A stretch of DNA of 64,000 nucleotides from Polytrichum commune (taxonomy: Eukaryota > Streptophyta > Polytrichopsida > Polytrichales > Polytrichaceae): assembly GCA_950295325.1 (NCBI GenBank), contig OX485804.1:48236001-48300000 (forward strand), written 5' to 3'. The notes under the pieces are model-generated. The model had not been told where the DNA came from. It did no database searches and saw nothing but the letters and a program-made list of their open reading frames with translations. Positions within the stretch are counted from its first letter, which is position 1; each line of letters begins with the position of its first letter. Below are positions 23,538-34,740 of the stretch, piece by piece. A program made the translations under genes and the position numbers.

Positions 23538-23983
23538 CAACTTGACAATGAAGTGACCTCCCCGTGTTTCCAACGATGGGCTTTGATACAATGTTTGTTG
23601 GTGAAGTAGTCGTTGCAATATATGCAAGTGAACCATGATCATTTCATGGCATCATCCTCCCTCTCTGGCACCCACTGGCCTCCAAAATAAATTCTTTGCA
23701 CTCTTGGACAGTTCTATAGGTTATGGGTACAATTTTTTTGTCAATGTGGACCAGCTCCAAGACCCCCTTGGACTCCATCATTACGTGATGTGGCATTGAC
23801 TTCAAGTGAGACATTGGCTTCTGTAAAATCTAACTCCTCTTTCGTGGTATAATAGCACCTAACATTGGCGACATCTCCCCAAAAATTGCTAGTGTCGTGC
23901 TTGTCTCTGACCCTACACAGTGAAAATACCATCGAGGTTATATGCAATGAGATTGCAAAACACTGAAAGTAAAACATCACCAT
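23538..23983 (-). pseudogene. Remnant coding sequence with a single C2H2 zinc finger
   Basis: Reading minus, FTCIYCNDYFTNKHCIKAHR follows the spacing C-X2-C-X12-H-X3-H and is followed by a stop at 23538-23540. Upstream in the same direction come FGGQWVPEREDDAMK, a TGA, and the open frame 23741-23983 (RNDGVQGGLGAGPH at its end). The TGA sits where Trp would fit. Source gene or transposon not recognised. Confidence 0.4.
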
Positions 23984-24201
23984 TTTGAGGAAATTCCAAT
24001 ACTAATTTCCAGAAATACCATTTTAAACCATTCTTTGACTCCAGGTCACGGAGACATCATGTGAGATCTGACTCCTACAGTGAGGGACCCTCTTTCTGGC
24101 CCAAGAAAACCGACTCTTGCACTATATTGAGTTGTTGATATGATATTGCTTAGGAAACAAATTTAGAGACTACATTTCAAAAGGTTGGAAATGTTCAAAG
24201 G

Positions 24202-24352
24202 TCATGGCTTCAAGAGAAAACGTCGAGAAACATGTTGCAAGTTTCTCTTCCTTTTTCAAGTTCGGTGCTTCAAGAGAAAACGTCGAGCACCGAACTTGAA
24301 TATTTCAGAAAAACGTCGAGAAACATGTTGCAAGTTTCTCTTCCTTTTTCTT
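24202..24352. repeat. Compound duplication with a perfect 12-bp hairpin
   Basis: GCTTCAAGAGAAAACGTCGA is present at 24207 and 24267. A 41-nt block (24217-24257) is repeated identically at 24310-24350. The middle forms a hairpin: CAAGTTCGGTGC (24257-24268), an 18-nt loop, and GCACCGAACTTG (24287-24298). The layout fits a template-switch or foldback replication error. Confidence 0.8.
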
Positions 24353-24787
24353 TTCAGTTCTTCTACCTAGTTGCATTTTTTATATGAATCTCAATAATTT
24401 AAAGTAGCATGTCATCTAACTGAGGATTTTTCGAACAAAGATTACCCCCAACATCAGCTCAGCTATCCCTGTAATATGGTGCCTTCCTCAATGACAGTCC
24501 AATCCATTCTTTCTCAATTGATCATGGCTCATTATATGGCTCTCTGTGAGCAGCTCTATCAAAACAAATACAAAGTTACACATAAGCATGAATACATCTC
24601 TAAAACACAATAATCTGACTAGAATTACATCCCTCTTAAATCAATATTGTAGCTTTTCAAGTAAATTCATCTTGAATGTTCAGAGGCTTCTTAGCTTGGC
24701 CAAAAGCCTTGACATCTACATCAAAATGGGTAGATCCAGGAGACATCATATTCAAGAAATTACTAGAGAACAAGAGAGGATACATAC
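24353..24787. other. Non-genic region downstream of the PDCD2-like pseudogene
   Basis: Expected location of the lost last exon and 3' UTR of the minus-strand PDCD2-like sequence. I could not recognise the expected C-terminal motif. Confidence 0.35.
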
Positions 24788-27700
24788 ATGGGCACTCGAG
24801 TAAACAACAAGAGTAGACCACTCCCAATCATTCAGCCCAAATGATGGAGGAAGTTCCTTTGTGGCTTGCTGCAAAACATAGAGCAATGGAGGCATCAGCT
24901 GCATCTCATAAATGCCAGGTCCTCCACATGCACCACACGTGCCTGGTACATCATGTGCCTCAGTAGCCCACAAGGGTTAACCACCAAACAATATCTGCAA
25001 AATCATGGGTGCAAAACGCAGGATAAGGGCCTCAAATTACCTCACCTCACATCATTATCACAAACAGTGAGATGAATGTTACCAAGTGGAGTGTTTGAGA
25101 CCAATTGGAACAGGAATCCAAAAGCTTATATGTATCAAGGAGAGCAAAGCCACAAAACTCCTAGGCACGAGATAAAGCCTGTCCAATTTAATGGAAGCCA
25201 AAGAATCAGGATCCAAAACCTCGATAGCTTTGATTTCAGACCTTAAATGTATAAGATTAATTTGACTGCTGCACTTCGCCACTCTTATGTGAGATCTATA
25301 TATCCTATTTGAATATACACTAGCCCATGTTACTACAAAACAGCATACCTAAACTCTGAAGAAACTTGAATCACACACCCTCAGCAACTGGCAGTTCCAA
25401 ATACTGCGAGAGTACAAGAATGTCATACCTAAAGCATTGTTCCGGACTAAAATCCAGGTTTTTCTTGAACTTGGTATAGGTGCGGTCAGCATTTAGTGCA
25501 TGTTCAGGGTCATACTCTTCACCTTCCCAAAGCTCTCGAACTCCTACAATGCCATTGGGCCCTCGATATCATTCACCAGTTCATCTCCCTCCAACTCATT
25601 CACAGGCTCACTATCTGTGGTGGCACTCTCAGAGGGAGTAGACTCCTCACTTTGAGTATAAACATAGAAACATGGAAGTGTTGCACACATCCAACAAAGA
25701 CACATAAGCCATTGCTTGTTTATTGGACATACTCATATTCTGCAAGTGAGTGCACATAAGGAGGCCAAGAGATGGTTAATAATATGCATATTTACATGGG
25801 AAACTGCTGTCAGAAATTGTCCGGTTTGAAGTAAGAGCTTCTTGTGAAGTTGAACCATGTTCATCTTCTTGGATAGGACAGCGATGATGTGGATGATTAT
25901 GAGGCCTTGATTCTGCTGCGAAATATCCAGCCTCTGTAAGCGAAGTTTCCAACTCCTATAAACTCATGGATTCCCTCTTCATTGCCACCATCACCGGCAG
26001 CAAACCCATCCCATGCATTTCGATCCCACCATTCAGTGCCATGCTCTTCTGTCTCCTGTTGGCTTGTTGAAGCATCATTGCCCCATCTGTATGACAACCA
26101 AGTATTCAGAAATATACCTTGTGCAATACACTGTTTCTTTTATAATAAAAGCTGAACATCGATCTAGAGGTGCAGATACCATACCCATGAGTTTGCAGCA
26201 CTTCATTCGAACCGTTCTGGGGCATGCTTGGTGATGCAACATTAGATCCTTCACTCTCTGTCTGGCCTTGCTGAGAAGAATTCTCACTAGGAGCCTCCTT
26301 TTGAAACCTGCTTATGTGCCAACTGTGCAAAACCCAGAGAGATTACATTCTTGTGTTCAAGAAGTAATCACATCTCTCTCTCGTTGCTCTTGTTATTGCC
26401 TTTAAACTATACAAATAGTAAAATGTGATATTCTTGACAATTTGATTAATATCTCCTACAAAGTCTGGAATATTTAGTAGGCTCTACACCAAAATTAAAA
26501 CATTACACTATACTTAACCATGAGTTAACTAACCATGGTCAAGGAAGTTACCACGCTCCACGATTTAGGGTTTCAGTGACCTAAAGCGCCACTATACCTT
26601 ACTAAACCGATACTTAAACCCTAAAACTCTTCCATGTGAAAACTCTTTTACATGCTTGGTGGAGGAAACACTTGACTTAGATTGTTCAATAAGGCTAAGT
26701 AGATACGTAATAAGTGTGGAAGCGCATGGTGTTTGGTGTACAAAAGGTTGTTATTGTACAAGAAAGTTACACACTATGGCAAAAGAGTAGGTTTGTATAC
26801 TCAATGTTTTGTATTGAATATAAGTATTTGCAAACATTCAATGAACTTGACAGGTGAGGTAAATGTGTGACATGGATTGTAACTGAGCTTAGCTGAATAC
26901 ACATGACACACACCTTTCTAACACACAAATGTGTGTTTGGGTTGGCACGGGTGCAGGTGAGGCTAGCTCTTCACATTTTCAACACCAACAATAGTGCATT
27001 ACTCATGTTTGAATGCTCTTTCACTCTTGAAATATTACACTTGTGATAGTTATTATGTTAATTTGAATTAGTATTTTGATGTATACACAAATTCTAGAAA
27101 GTGTTGAGACATTGAGAATACCTACAAATGAGCCTAACTACTTTGATAAGCATACATATTCCTAGTTGAAACTTCAATCAACTTACTATGATGTAAAACA
27201 TAGCACTAAATCCATAGTTACAATATTAGATACTATGTTTAGGAAGGCAATCGACTTGTGATGAAAGAAAATCCCACCCACCCACCCTTGCTTTGTTTTG
27301 ATGAAGAATAAAAAGGAAAAGGCCTCTGAAAAGAGGATGATCAAGCTTTGAGAAAAGCTTTGAAAAATGACAACTCCTACAACTCCCTCGTCCCTGTCCT
27401 TTGGTCAGAGTTTCTATTAGAGCAGAATCATACCACAAAAATAGATAATTGGTAATAATTTTTACACAGAAATGCATCAAATGAAGTAAATCAACTTACC
27501 CTGCACGTTCAGTACCACAACATGCAGACTGACAACCTAGAATAAACAGGGACCGCTCATCGAATTATGATCCATAGAGTGTAAGAGGTGCATATATCTG
27601 CAGGATGAGGGAAACATCTCAATGGAAAATCCAGATGTCTCAAGTGGACTGCAAGCTCTATTGTTGAGAAACATGGAATGCAATGGTCACAATGTAATGT

Positions 27701-28015
27701 GTTTAAGATCATGAGATGACTGCAATGAACATAAAGTTCACAGATATGATTTTGAGCAACTAGAAAAACAGAACCAGAGTCAAGTTTTGTGTGGTCAAAA
27801 AAGTGATTTGCAGAATCCATCTCACTTATGAAGTGCAAAAGCGATGGAGATTGAAAAGTTAGGAGGAAGGAATACATGGTAAGAACATGTGCAACAACCC
27901 CAAGGTAGCCCCCACAAATTCCACACTTCACCAGCTCATCATTGATGTCTTGTACAGGAATTGGCCAATCCTGCCCGTACTTGCTTTTTTTCAGTCCAGA
28001 AACCCTTACATCAGC
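24788..28015 (-). pseudogene. PDCD2/TSR4-like gene, decayed non-processed pseudogene
   Basis: Exon remnants in order: 27887-28015 (YGQDWPIPVQDI, then KCGICGGYLGVVAH), 27500-27597 (IYAPLTLYG-stop-FDERSLFILG), 26185-26322 (WHISRFQKEA), 25796-26086 (TEWWDRNAWDG, then ELETSLTEAGYFAAE), 25429 to about 25738 (LPCFYVYTQSEE, then [28 protein letters not shown]), and 24788-24994 (CGACGGPGIYEMQLMPPLL, NDWEWSTLVVYS). This is the PDCD2 family order; its members chaperone ribosomal protein uS5 for 40S assembly. Defects: TAA at 27565-27567; a frame change near 25955-25965; a frame change near the GGGCCC run at 25557-25562; and a frame change plus TAA just after 24994 is entered (GG-stop-PLWATE). The expected late Cys of VYTC is Ser. 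Introns are retained, so it is not a retrocopy. No upstream first exon was found. Confidence 0.8.
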
Positions 28016-30016
28016 CTTGAAAGTGAAAATTCTAACAAAACAACAGGCCACAACTGAACCATGTCATTTGAAATGACAATCTCGGTAGATGGAAAAAATC
28101 CACAAGCAATGATCCTAAACTCAGAAGCCGCATGTGTTCAGCTTCGATGTGTAAGTAGAGAGACCCTAATACCTGTATTTCTACAACAGGTATTAGCAAA
28201 TACCAGAGCTTTACCGGTTGACCTCCTATCTTAGTTGTGTAATGATTGACAGGTTCATCGGTCTCCTCTGCCTATGCCCCGGGCAAGCCAAATCGTTTCT
28301 CCTTCTCATCATGTGCAATTCAATTGCCAAGTTACCGGATATTAGAAAGCTTTTCTTAAGCAACAACATGAACACATTCATTCCCCAGAACTCCTATCAT
28401 TCTCGATCAAAAATATAATGTTAGAATAGTTTCGGCTTCTCCTAGTATCTTAGCATTTCTCTGTGATGGGACACGGTTGAAACATGAAATCATGCTCATC
28501 AAACACTCATAACCATGTCACCAGATACTAAATACTATACGCAACTTTCTCAAATTTGTGAAGAAGGCCACTATTGACATAATTCTTAGTCCTCAAATGC
28601 CTCGGCTCAATTATACTCCCCTCGAAATGATACTTTGTAAAAATTATTTATAACTTCGGTCCTCTATCAGAGCATGGATCCAAGGTATAAGAAAATTCAG
28701 ACACCACGAGTAACCCAAACTAGGTCAAACATCCCACTCTTTCCCTTCACAGAACCGACGCACAAAATGCACGGCATTCGGCTCACAAAACATACGATGC
28801 TTGGAGCTCCCACATGCAGCAATGCTCCCCCAGCACTTCATCCAACGACTGTCCTAATTTTATTTTCAGTGTTTTGCAATCTCGTTGCGCATGACCTCCG
28901 TGCGGTTTTCAATGTGCTGGGTCGCAGGCAAGCACCACAAAAGCAATTTCTGGGAAGAGGTAAGATGTTGCCAGTGTCAGGTGCTACTTTACCACGAATC
29001 CAAGAAGCTCTCGGTATCCACTCCATTGTCCTCGCCAACGGCGTACTGTGATAGTTCTTTGAACTACGACTACCATATCCTAAGCATGACAATCACTCAC
29101 TGTTCCATCGTGCAAAGTCTACAAAAACATTCTTGAATTCCGATTTCAAGCACTGCAGCTACGCGCAGTGATGGCTTTCGATTTGCTAACATGCAGAAAT
29201 TATTGGTGAGATATCTTATAATGCTATGTGTGCATAACATCAATAACAACCATGGAGGATATTGTTACTTCATAACACTTGAATGATACATTGATTCACT
29301 AAAAAGTTCATATGTAACCCAAATCCTAAACTCTTCTCCTCATCAATGTATATGCCTTCAACATAGTCCAGAGGACTATTCGTTACGATACATCAAAGCA
29401 TCCAATGTTTCATATATGCCATCACCCATAGCATGATGGATGATGTCAATGATAGATTATGGCATCCCATCATACATGTCATGCAATATTCATCATGCCA
29501 TCCATCATGCCAGGTCCAATATGTAAGACTAAAACACAGTCCAATGAAACATGTTACACTGCCAACGTGGTAGGCTAATTAGCCATAAGTTAATCACAAG
29601 TTAAAGTATTGCATTTCAACGCATGTCCTATGCATGGGCATGGCTAGACCCATCATCAACACCTCGAAAATCCACCCCTTCTTTATGACATGCATGGTAA
29701 ACTATGCTAGGGGCTAGATGATGGTTTCTTTCCAAAGCAAGAGGTTGTAATTAAAAAAAACTCTGATAAATTATTGTTGTTTGTCAAAAACTCTACAATA
29801 CATGGCCTTAGTGGAATCCTAGAATTGAAGGAGAATCGTGCTTGCTCAACACATGGTCCTATGGGACACAATCAAGGAGTTGTGCAATGTTATGGAGGAA
29901 TTCAAACTGTATGTAGTAAAGTCGCCTCTCATGATGTACTTATTAGGTCCAACATTAAGAATAACTAAGTTAGGATGCCCATTATTCTCAAGCATTTGCT
30001 ACCCAAGATTCTTTTG
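28016..30016. other. Non-genic region
   Basis: Open frames at 28674-29051 (plus) and 28838-29092 (minus) overlap in a somewhat GC-richer patch but match nothing known; the patch may be the old promoter side of the PDCD2-like sequence. At 29440-29520 there are degenerate CATCATGCCATC repeats. Confidence 0.4.
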
Positions 30017-30240
30017 ACAGGTTTCCGGACACTATTGGGAAATGTGGTCCTAAATACACTTCCCAATTAACACATGTGGTCATTGGGACATGATCCCAAT
30101 TACAATTACCTAGTCCAATCTATGACGGTTGTAGATTGGACTCAACACTTTGTAAATGGGGTTATGTCCCAATGAACGCTTGTGTCAAATTGGAGGTTTG
30201 TTTTAGACCATGATTTCTAGTAGCATGGCCTCCTAAATTG
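30017..30240. mobile_element. Palindromic foldback element, about 220 bp
   Basis: Left arm CCAATTAACACATGTGGTCA... pairs with right arm ...GAACGCTTGTGTCAAATTGG. The shared core is CATTGGGACAT (about 30089) against ATGTCCCAATG (about 30166). At the centre, GTCCAATCTA and TAGATTGGAC form a perfect 10-bp stem. Arms remain alignable to about 30017 and 30240. Best read as a MITE or a long hairpin locus. Confidence 0.75.
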
Positions 30241-31400
30241 GGATAAATAAAGTTATGAACCCTTATATGTTTCTTTTCCTCAAACAATTAAACATTCTTG
30301 TCTAATAGATCTACCATTCGTCACTTCCTACAATAGTAGCACGGATCACCCATTCGCTCTTACACTAAGCAACAACGATCACTCATTTGCTTGTACATTA
30401 GCACTAACGATCACTAAGTTCTCCTAAATTAGTAGCAAATATCCCCACATTCCCAGTGAACGGGGAGAAATTTGAGCTACCTCGGTTGCTATCCTTAGTA
30501 CTTCATTTTCAATCAATTATTCATTGAAATGCTTTAGTTATTCTTTGTAATTTTTATACCCCATTTTTCCTTCTAGATCATTGTATGGTTGATTTCCTAG
30601 AGTTTTCATTTTCGATCAGTAATTGGGAAAATGGACGGGTCAATCTGTAACTAGTAGCAGTTCTCCATGTTCATTGACTCATTCTCATATTTAGCCCAAA
30701 GACCCCCAAGTTTCTGAGAAAAGAGAAGTGCTTCAATTGTGGTCATTGCCTACAGTCATATATGATTTCAAGGCAAGTTTACCGAGTTTGCAAGATTCGA
30801 TAATAAAACTTGTGAAGCATTCAAAAGCAATGTATGTAGGTGGATATGCTCTCAACAAACACACATTTCTTTTATCACAATGTTGGACGTCATGGAAGCA
30901 CACCTCCTTGGTTTTACAAATGAGAATAACTGAGCAAAGTGGTTTCTGCCTTTACGTATGGCACAAAGTTGAGAACTTGGAAGCTTGACAAGGGATTGTA
31001 AACTTCGAGTTCACAGTTATTTACTTATTTGATTGTGAGTTGAAAATTGAGAGCACATCTCTTCTTGCCTATAATGGAGCGGTATATGGTGAGGCTTGTA
31101 CTTGAGAATGGACACTCCAAAATATGTGTCACAATGAGATTAGTTCGTGTGCTCAGGGTACTTTACACACAATAATTGACACAATTGGGAGGGCCTATGT
31201 AATCGCAAGAGAATTTTCAATATGACCTTCAACAACATATGCATCTCAACTCCAATCTTGAAACTTGAAATAACAATCCTCGTGATTCACAATTGAACCT
31301 TTAACAATCTAGGAGTTTTGGCTTGAATCAAAGATATACTATAAAATATGAGTTAGAAACTTTATTTTGTGTTGACAGACATACAAGAGAAAGTTTTAGG
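30241..31400. other. Non-genic region
   Basis: No gene recognised. The plus-strand frame 30728-30988 (86 codons) resembles nothing I know. Confidence 0.4.
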
Positions 31401-32260
31401 GAGTTAATTTTAAATTACATCCTTAATGAGAGCAGGAGCAGCAAGAGCTTGAACGGGAGCAGTGAGAGTTGCTTGACGAAGAGAGCAGCTGATCAAAGAA
31501 GTAGAGCAGAGCAACGCAGATCACACCAGTAGAGACGATTGCCGAAACAACACAGTGCAGACAAGCCAATGAAGGATCAAACGCCGAAGGAGAGATCTCC
31601 AATCACCCCTAGTAGAAGTCAGAAGATCTAGAATTGTGGCGAGACAAAGTGCCGAGACATCTCCCGAAAGTAGGACTGCTCAAATACAGGGTCCTGAGTA
31701 CTTCTTCCAAACAGTCTGTGTTTATAGATTTTTCTCCTGCTCTTAAACTCCGAGATCACTCTCGAACACCGAGAGATTTGCGGAAGCACTGCGGATCACT
31801 GCAAGAACAACGAGAATCAAGAGAGAAGTCCGATCTTGAACAATCAGAGTATTCATGTCAGCCTGCAAACTTGAGATTTTGCAGAGGCAGTTGCCGACCA
31901 GGAGCTAGGCGCTGCTCATAAGCTTGGTGTTGCCTATCCGGAGCTATCCATCCTGAGTTTGAAATTGCCGAGGAACCAAGCTGTTGTTTGAAGTTGAGAG
32001 AACCAAGTTTTTCGAAGTTCATATGTGAGGTGAGGGAATCAAACTGCTCTTCGAAGTTGAGAGAACAAAGTTGTTGTTCGAAGTAGCCGACTTGGATCTG
32101 GGAGCTGGGAATTGCAGCTTCCCAAATTGAAGCCGATCAAATTATGCAGTTGTTGCTGCAGATCATCTGAAGCGATGCAGAATAAGGGAGTAATTATATC
32201 TAGGAGGAGATTTAGGGGATTCTGGTTGAGGATTGAGGAGCAAGGCGTGCATCAAGAATT
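31400..32260. other. GC-richer segment, possibly LTR-derived
   Basis: GC- and purine-rich compared with its flanks, with repeated GAAGTTGAGAGAAC(C/A)AAG words (about 31995 and 32058) and AGCAGAGCAACG-type words. It sits 3' of the minus-strand copia fragment, which would suit LTR material, but no second LTR, primer binding site or terminal TG..CA pair was found. Confidence 0.3.
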
Positions 32261-32732
32261 TTCTACATTTAAGTGCTTTTTTTAACGTTCAATGCGGAAC
32301 GATGGTTGCCTCTGAGTGTTAACAATATGTTGTATCATGTGATTGACTCTACATTATGACTGGAAGGTCGTCATGCAACACATGTAATTTCCACACCGTT
32401 CTTGAACCCTTTATTGGAAATCGATAGGACTAGAGATGAAAATGCATAAGCAAGAAGACATTCACAAAGACATATGAACAATGCTTGGAATGAGATGGTC
32501 TCATGCTCTCTTTGTTTTGTTTTTTATTACCTTTCTTCTTTTCTTTGGTTCATACAAACAATATGGGATAATTTGTATCCCTCTCGGACAAGCGTTGTGG
32601 CCTTATTTTAACCTTATTGCCTCTCATGCCTCTTTCATTACATTTCTATGACTACGAGCAATCTAATGCTTCACCTTCAATACTTCCAAATTACAAGTAT
32701 TCAATGACTTGTAATGCTATTGAGTTTCTTAG

Positions 32733-33338
32733 TTATTTCAACCCTATAAAATGAGGTTCTAATATTGTCCATAAGTTTCCACAATTATGTCTAATTACTT
32801 CACTCCAACTCAAATGAGCTTCCAATATTGCCATATTGACCCGTTCCTCACCACATTGAGGCAAAATGTGGTCCTTCCACCATTCTCCAAGCGGTCGCCA
32901 CTCCCTCGTGGCGATACAAATTATCCCATATCTCGGACAAGCGTTGTTATCGCCTCTCCTCACTGAATCCCTCAATAACAACGACGTCGTTTGCCTGTCC
33001 TTTACGTGGCTCTTCAACTGCAATTTCATTACCTTCCACTTGCTCGTTGTCATCCACGAATTGCCCACCGCCATCAATAACGACAATTTGGAAGATTCGT
33101 CCATCACCACCACCACCATAGGGCCTTCATTTATTTCACTTGGGCGCATCTCCAAATTATTTCTAATTAATGCTCCCAGAATCGTTGCATAAGCAATGCT
33201 TTCGAACACATGCAAGGTCTCCTCCTGATCCATATTTCTTCGGGTGTAATGGAGCACAAAGCCTTCATCGGACAACAATTTAGTGTATAAACCGTATTTT
33301 CCATTGCTTCTATCCAAAGCAATTTCTCGAGCTTTCAA
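32733..33338 (-). pseudogene. Ty1/copia polyprotein fragment (integrase C-terminal / pre-RT region)
   Basis: A 201-codon frame containing REWRPLGEWWKDHILPQ, EERVNMAILEAHLSWSEVIR and NLWTILEP. This matches the copia segment between integrase and reverse transcriptase, where plant elements read RRPLGEWWKNHILP followed by an EA(I/M) helix and W..A/M. It breaks off where the reverse transcriptase should begin; no RT or RNase H motif was seen in the flanks. The upstream 100 residues (GLYTKLLSDEGFVLHYTRRN) are less clear. Confidence 0.6.
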
Positions 33339-33372
33339 GCATAACCTTTGCCATTAAACTCTGGGGAGTAGG

Positions 33373-33398
33373 ACAATAATGTTGGGACGGAGGGAGTA
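33373..33398. mobile_element. Stowaway-like terminal sequence (one end only)
   Basis: GGGACGGAGGGAG followed by TA at 33397-33398 is the reverse complement of the Stowaway end CTCCCTCCGTCCC with its TA target. I did not find the partner end, so it may be a solo end or the boundary of an element whose other side is lost. Confidence 0.5.
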
Positions 33399-34232
33399 CT
33401 AAACAAAGCAAAGCAATTGAGATTCAAACTCTAACAATTTGTACTTTTGGGGTGTATACAATACAGCAATACATGTATTGCAAAATTCATGGTGACAATT
33501 TTTGGAATGGGACATTCATCCATCGAGTATCATTGTATCGGTTAGCATGCCTTGGTTGATTTGGGCATGCCATCATTTACAATTAAGGTACATTATGTAA
33601 ATTAAGATATTACAATGTTCCAGTGATCAACCATGGCATTGAAAATTTTGTACTTAATTCAACATATCATAGGAAGACATTGCATTTTTTTGTACACATG
33701 TCTCAACTTGCACCAAATAGAAAGATTATAATTTTTTGTTCCAAACTTGACAAAAATTGCCACAATTAGGAGCTTGACGTTGGCTTAGTTGAATTATTAT
33801 TATATTATAGGCAAATTAGGGAAAGATGTCGTTAACATACTTGTCACCATTAAATCGCCATCTACTTGCATGGAGTCACATGGCTCAAACTCACCCAATT
33901 TTGATTTTCCGTGTCATGATTGACACATAATTTTGAATTTCCGCACCATGTTTGAGTTGAGCATAGATGGCATGGGTTAATTACAGTTTTTATTTTGGGC
34001 AAACATTCTCTCATTTTAGGAGCTTGAGTCAGACTTTGAGACATATAAAAATTTGCATTTTTATGGGTTTGCCAATGCATAGTGGTTGCTTTGAGCAGGT
34101 CATAAATCACACTAATTATAGTTGACCAACACATGAAAGACATGCATACTCAAGTGATACCTTGCACAAAGCATTGTGGTATTTTTGTTACCCTCACTCA
34201 CGATAGCCATTAATTGTTGTACATTGTCATTA

Positions 34233-34738
34233 CAGTAATCTCCCGCTTACTAAGTACGCACCCGTTTAAGTAAGCATCCCGATTAAGTGCGCAATCTTTT
34301 TGACAAAAATGAGGGTTCATACTTTATTGTTTGAACATGTCATGTAGAATCATTTGTTGTGAATGCATGCATTTTTTTCACATGACATTCAATGTCAGTT
34401 TGTTGACGTTTCGTTGAAACGTCTCAAGCGATCATCACAGTTCATCATAGATCTGTTCAGCTTCCGTTTGAACATCTGAGCAAAGGAATTAGTCGTCGAT
34501 GTCGAGGACATTGTTGTGTAGAGCTTTAAAGCCTTTGAAGTCGGTAGCACTTTCAAATTCAGCCAATGTCTCGATAAGTTGGATTTCCATCAGGCGGGTT
34601 GCCTCAAGTTTATCCGTTTCCCGTTGCGATTCATCGAATCAAAGGGTCTAGAAGCGATATGAATAAAGTACACACCTACCAACTAAGTGCTCACCAATAG
34701 CTCCGGTTCAAAGTGCATACTTAAGCGGGAGATTACTG
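34233..34738 (-). mobile_element. pogo/Tc1-mariner-type miniature element with perfect TIRs
   Basis: TIRs CAGTAATCTCCCGCTTA (34233-34249) and its exact complement (34722-34738), with TA on both sides. The interior on the minus strand still reads like a transposase C-terminal tail: ESQRETDKLEATRLMEIQ, LIETLAEFESATDFKGF, then LHNNVLDIDD, stop, and DVQTEAEQIYDEL. It is therefore an internal-deletion derivative rather than an unrelated MITE. Assignment to pogo rests on the CAGT..TA ends and the tail style. Confidence 0.8.
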
Positions 34739-34740
34739 TA

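Noticed and set aside
24257-24298. shRNA vector contamination suggested by the TTCAAGAGA loop
   Set aside because: No promoter or vector sequence nearby, and the stem lies inside native direct duplications of the same locus.
24788-28015. Reassigned stop codons or U-to-C RNA editing rescuing the PDCD2-like gene
   Set aside because: Editing of this type is organellar, the neighbouring nuclear EDM2 frame uses the standard code without internal stops, and frameshifts are also present.
28674-29051. 125-codon plus-strand gene
   Set aside because: No recognisable domain, overlapped by an open minus frame, and no splice-supported continuation.
31400-32260. Complete LTR retrotransposon with the copia fragment
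   Set aside because: No paired LTR, primer binding site or reverse transcriptase found.
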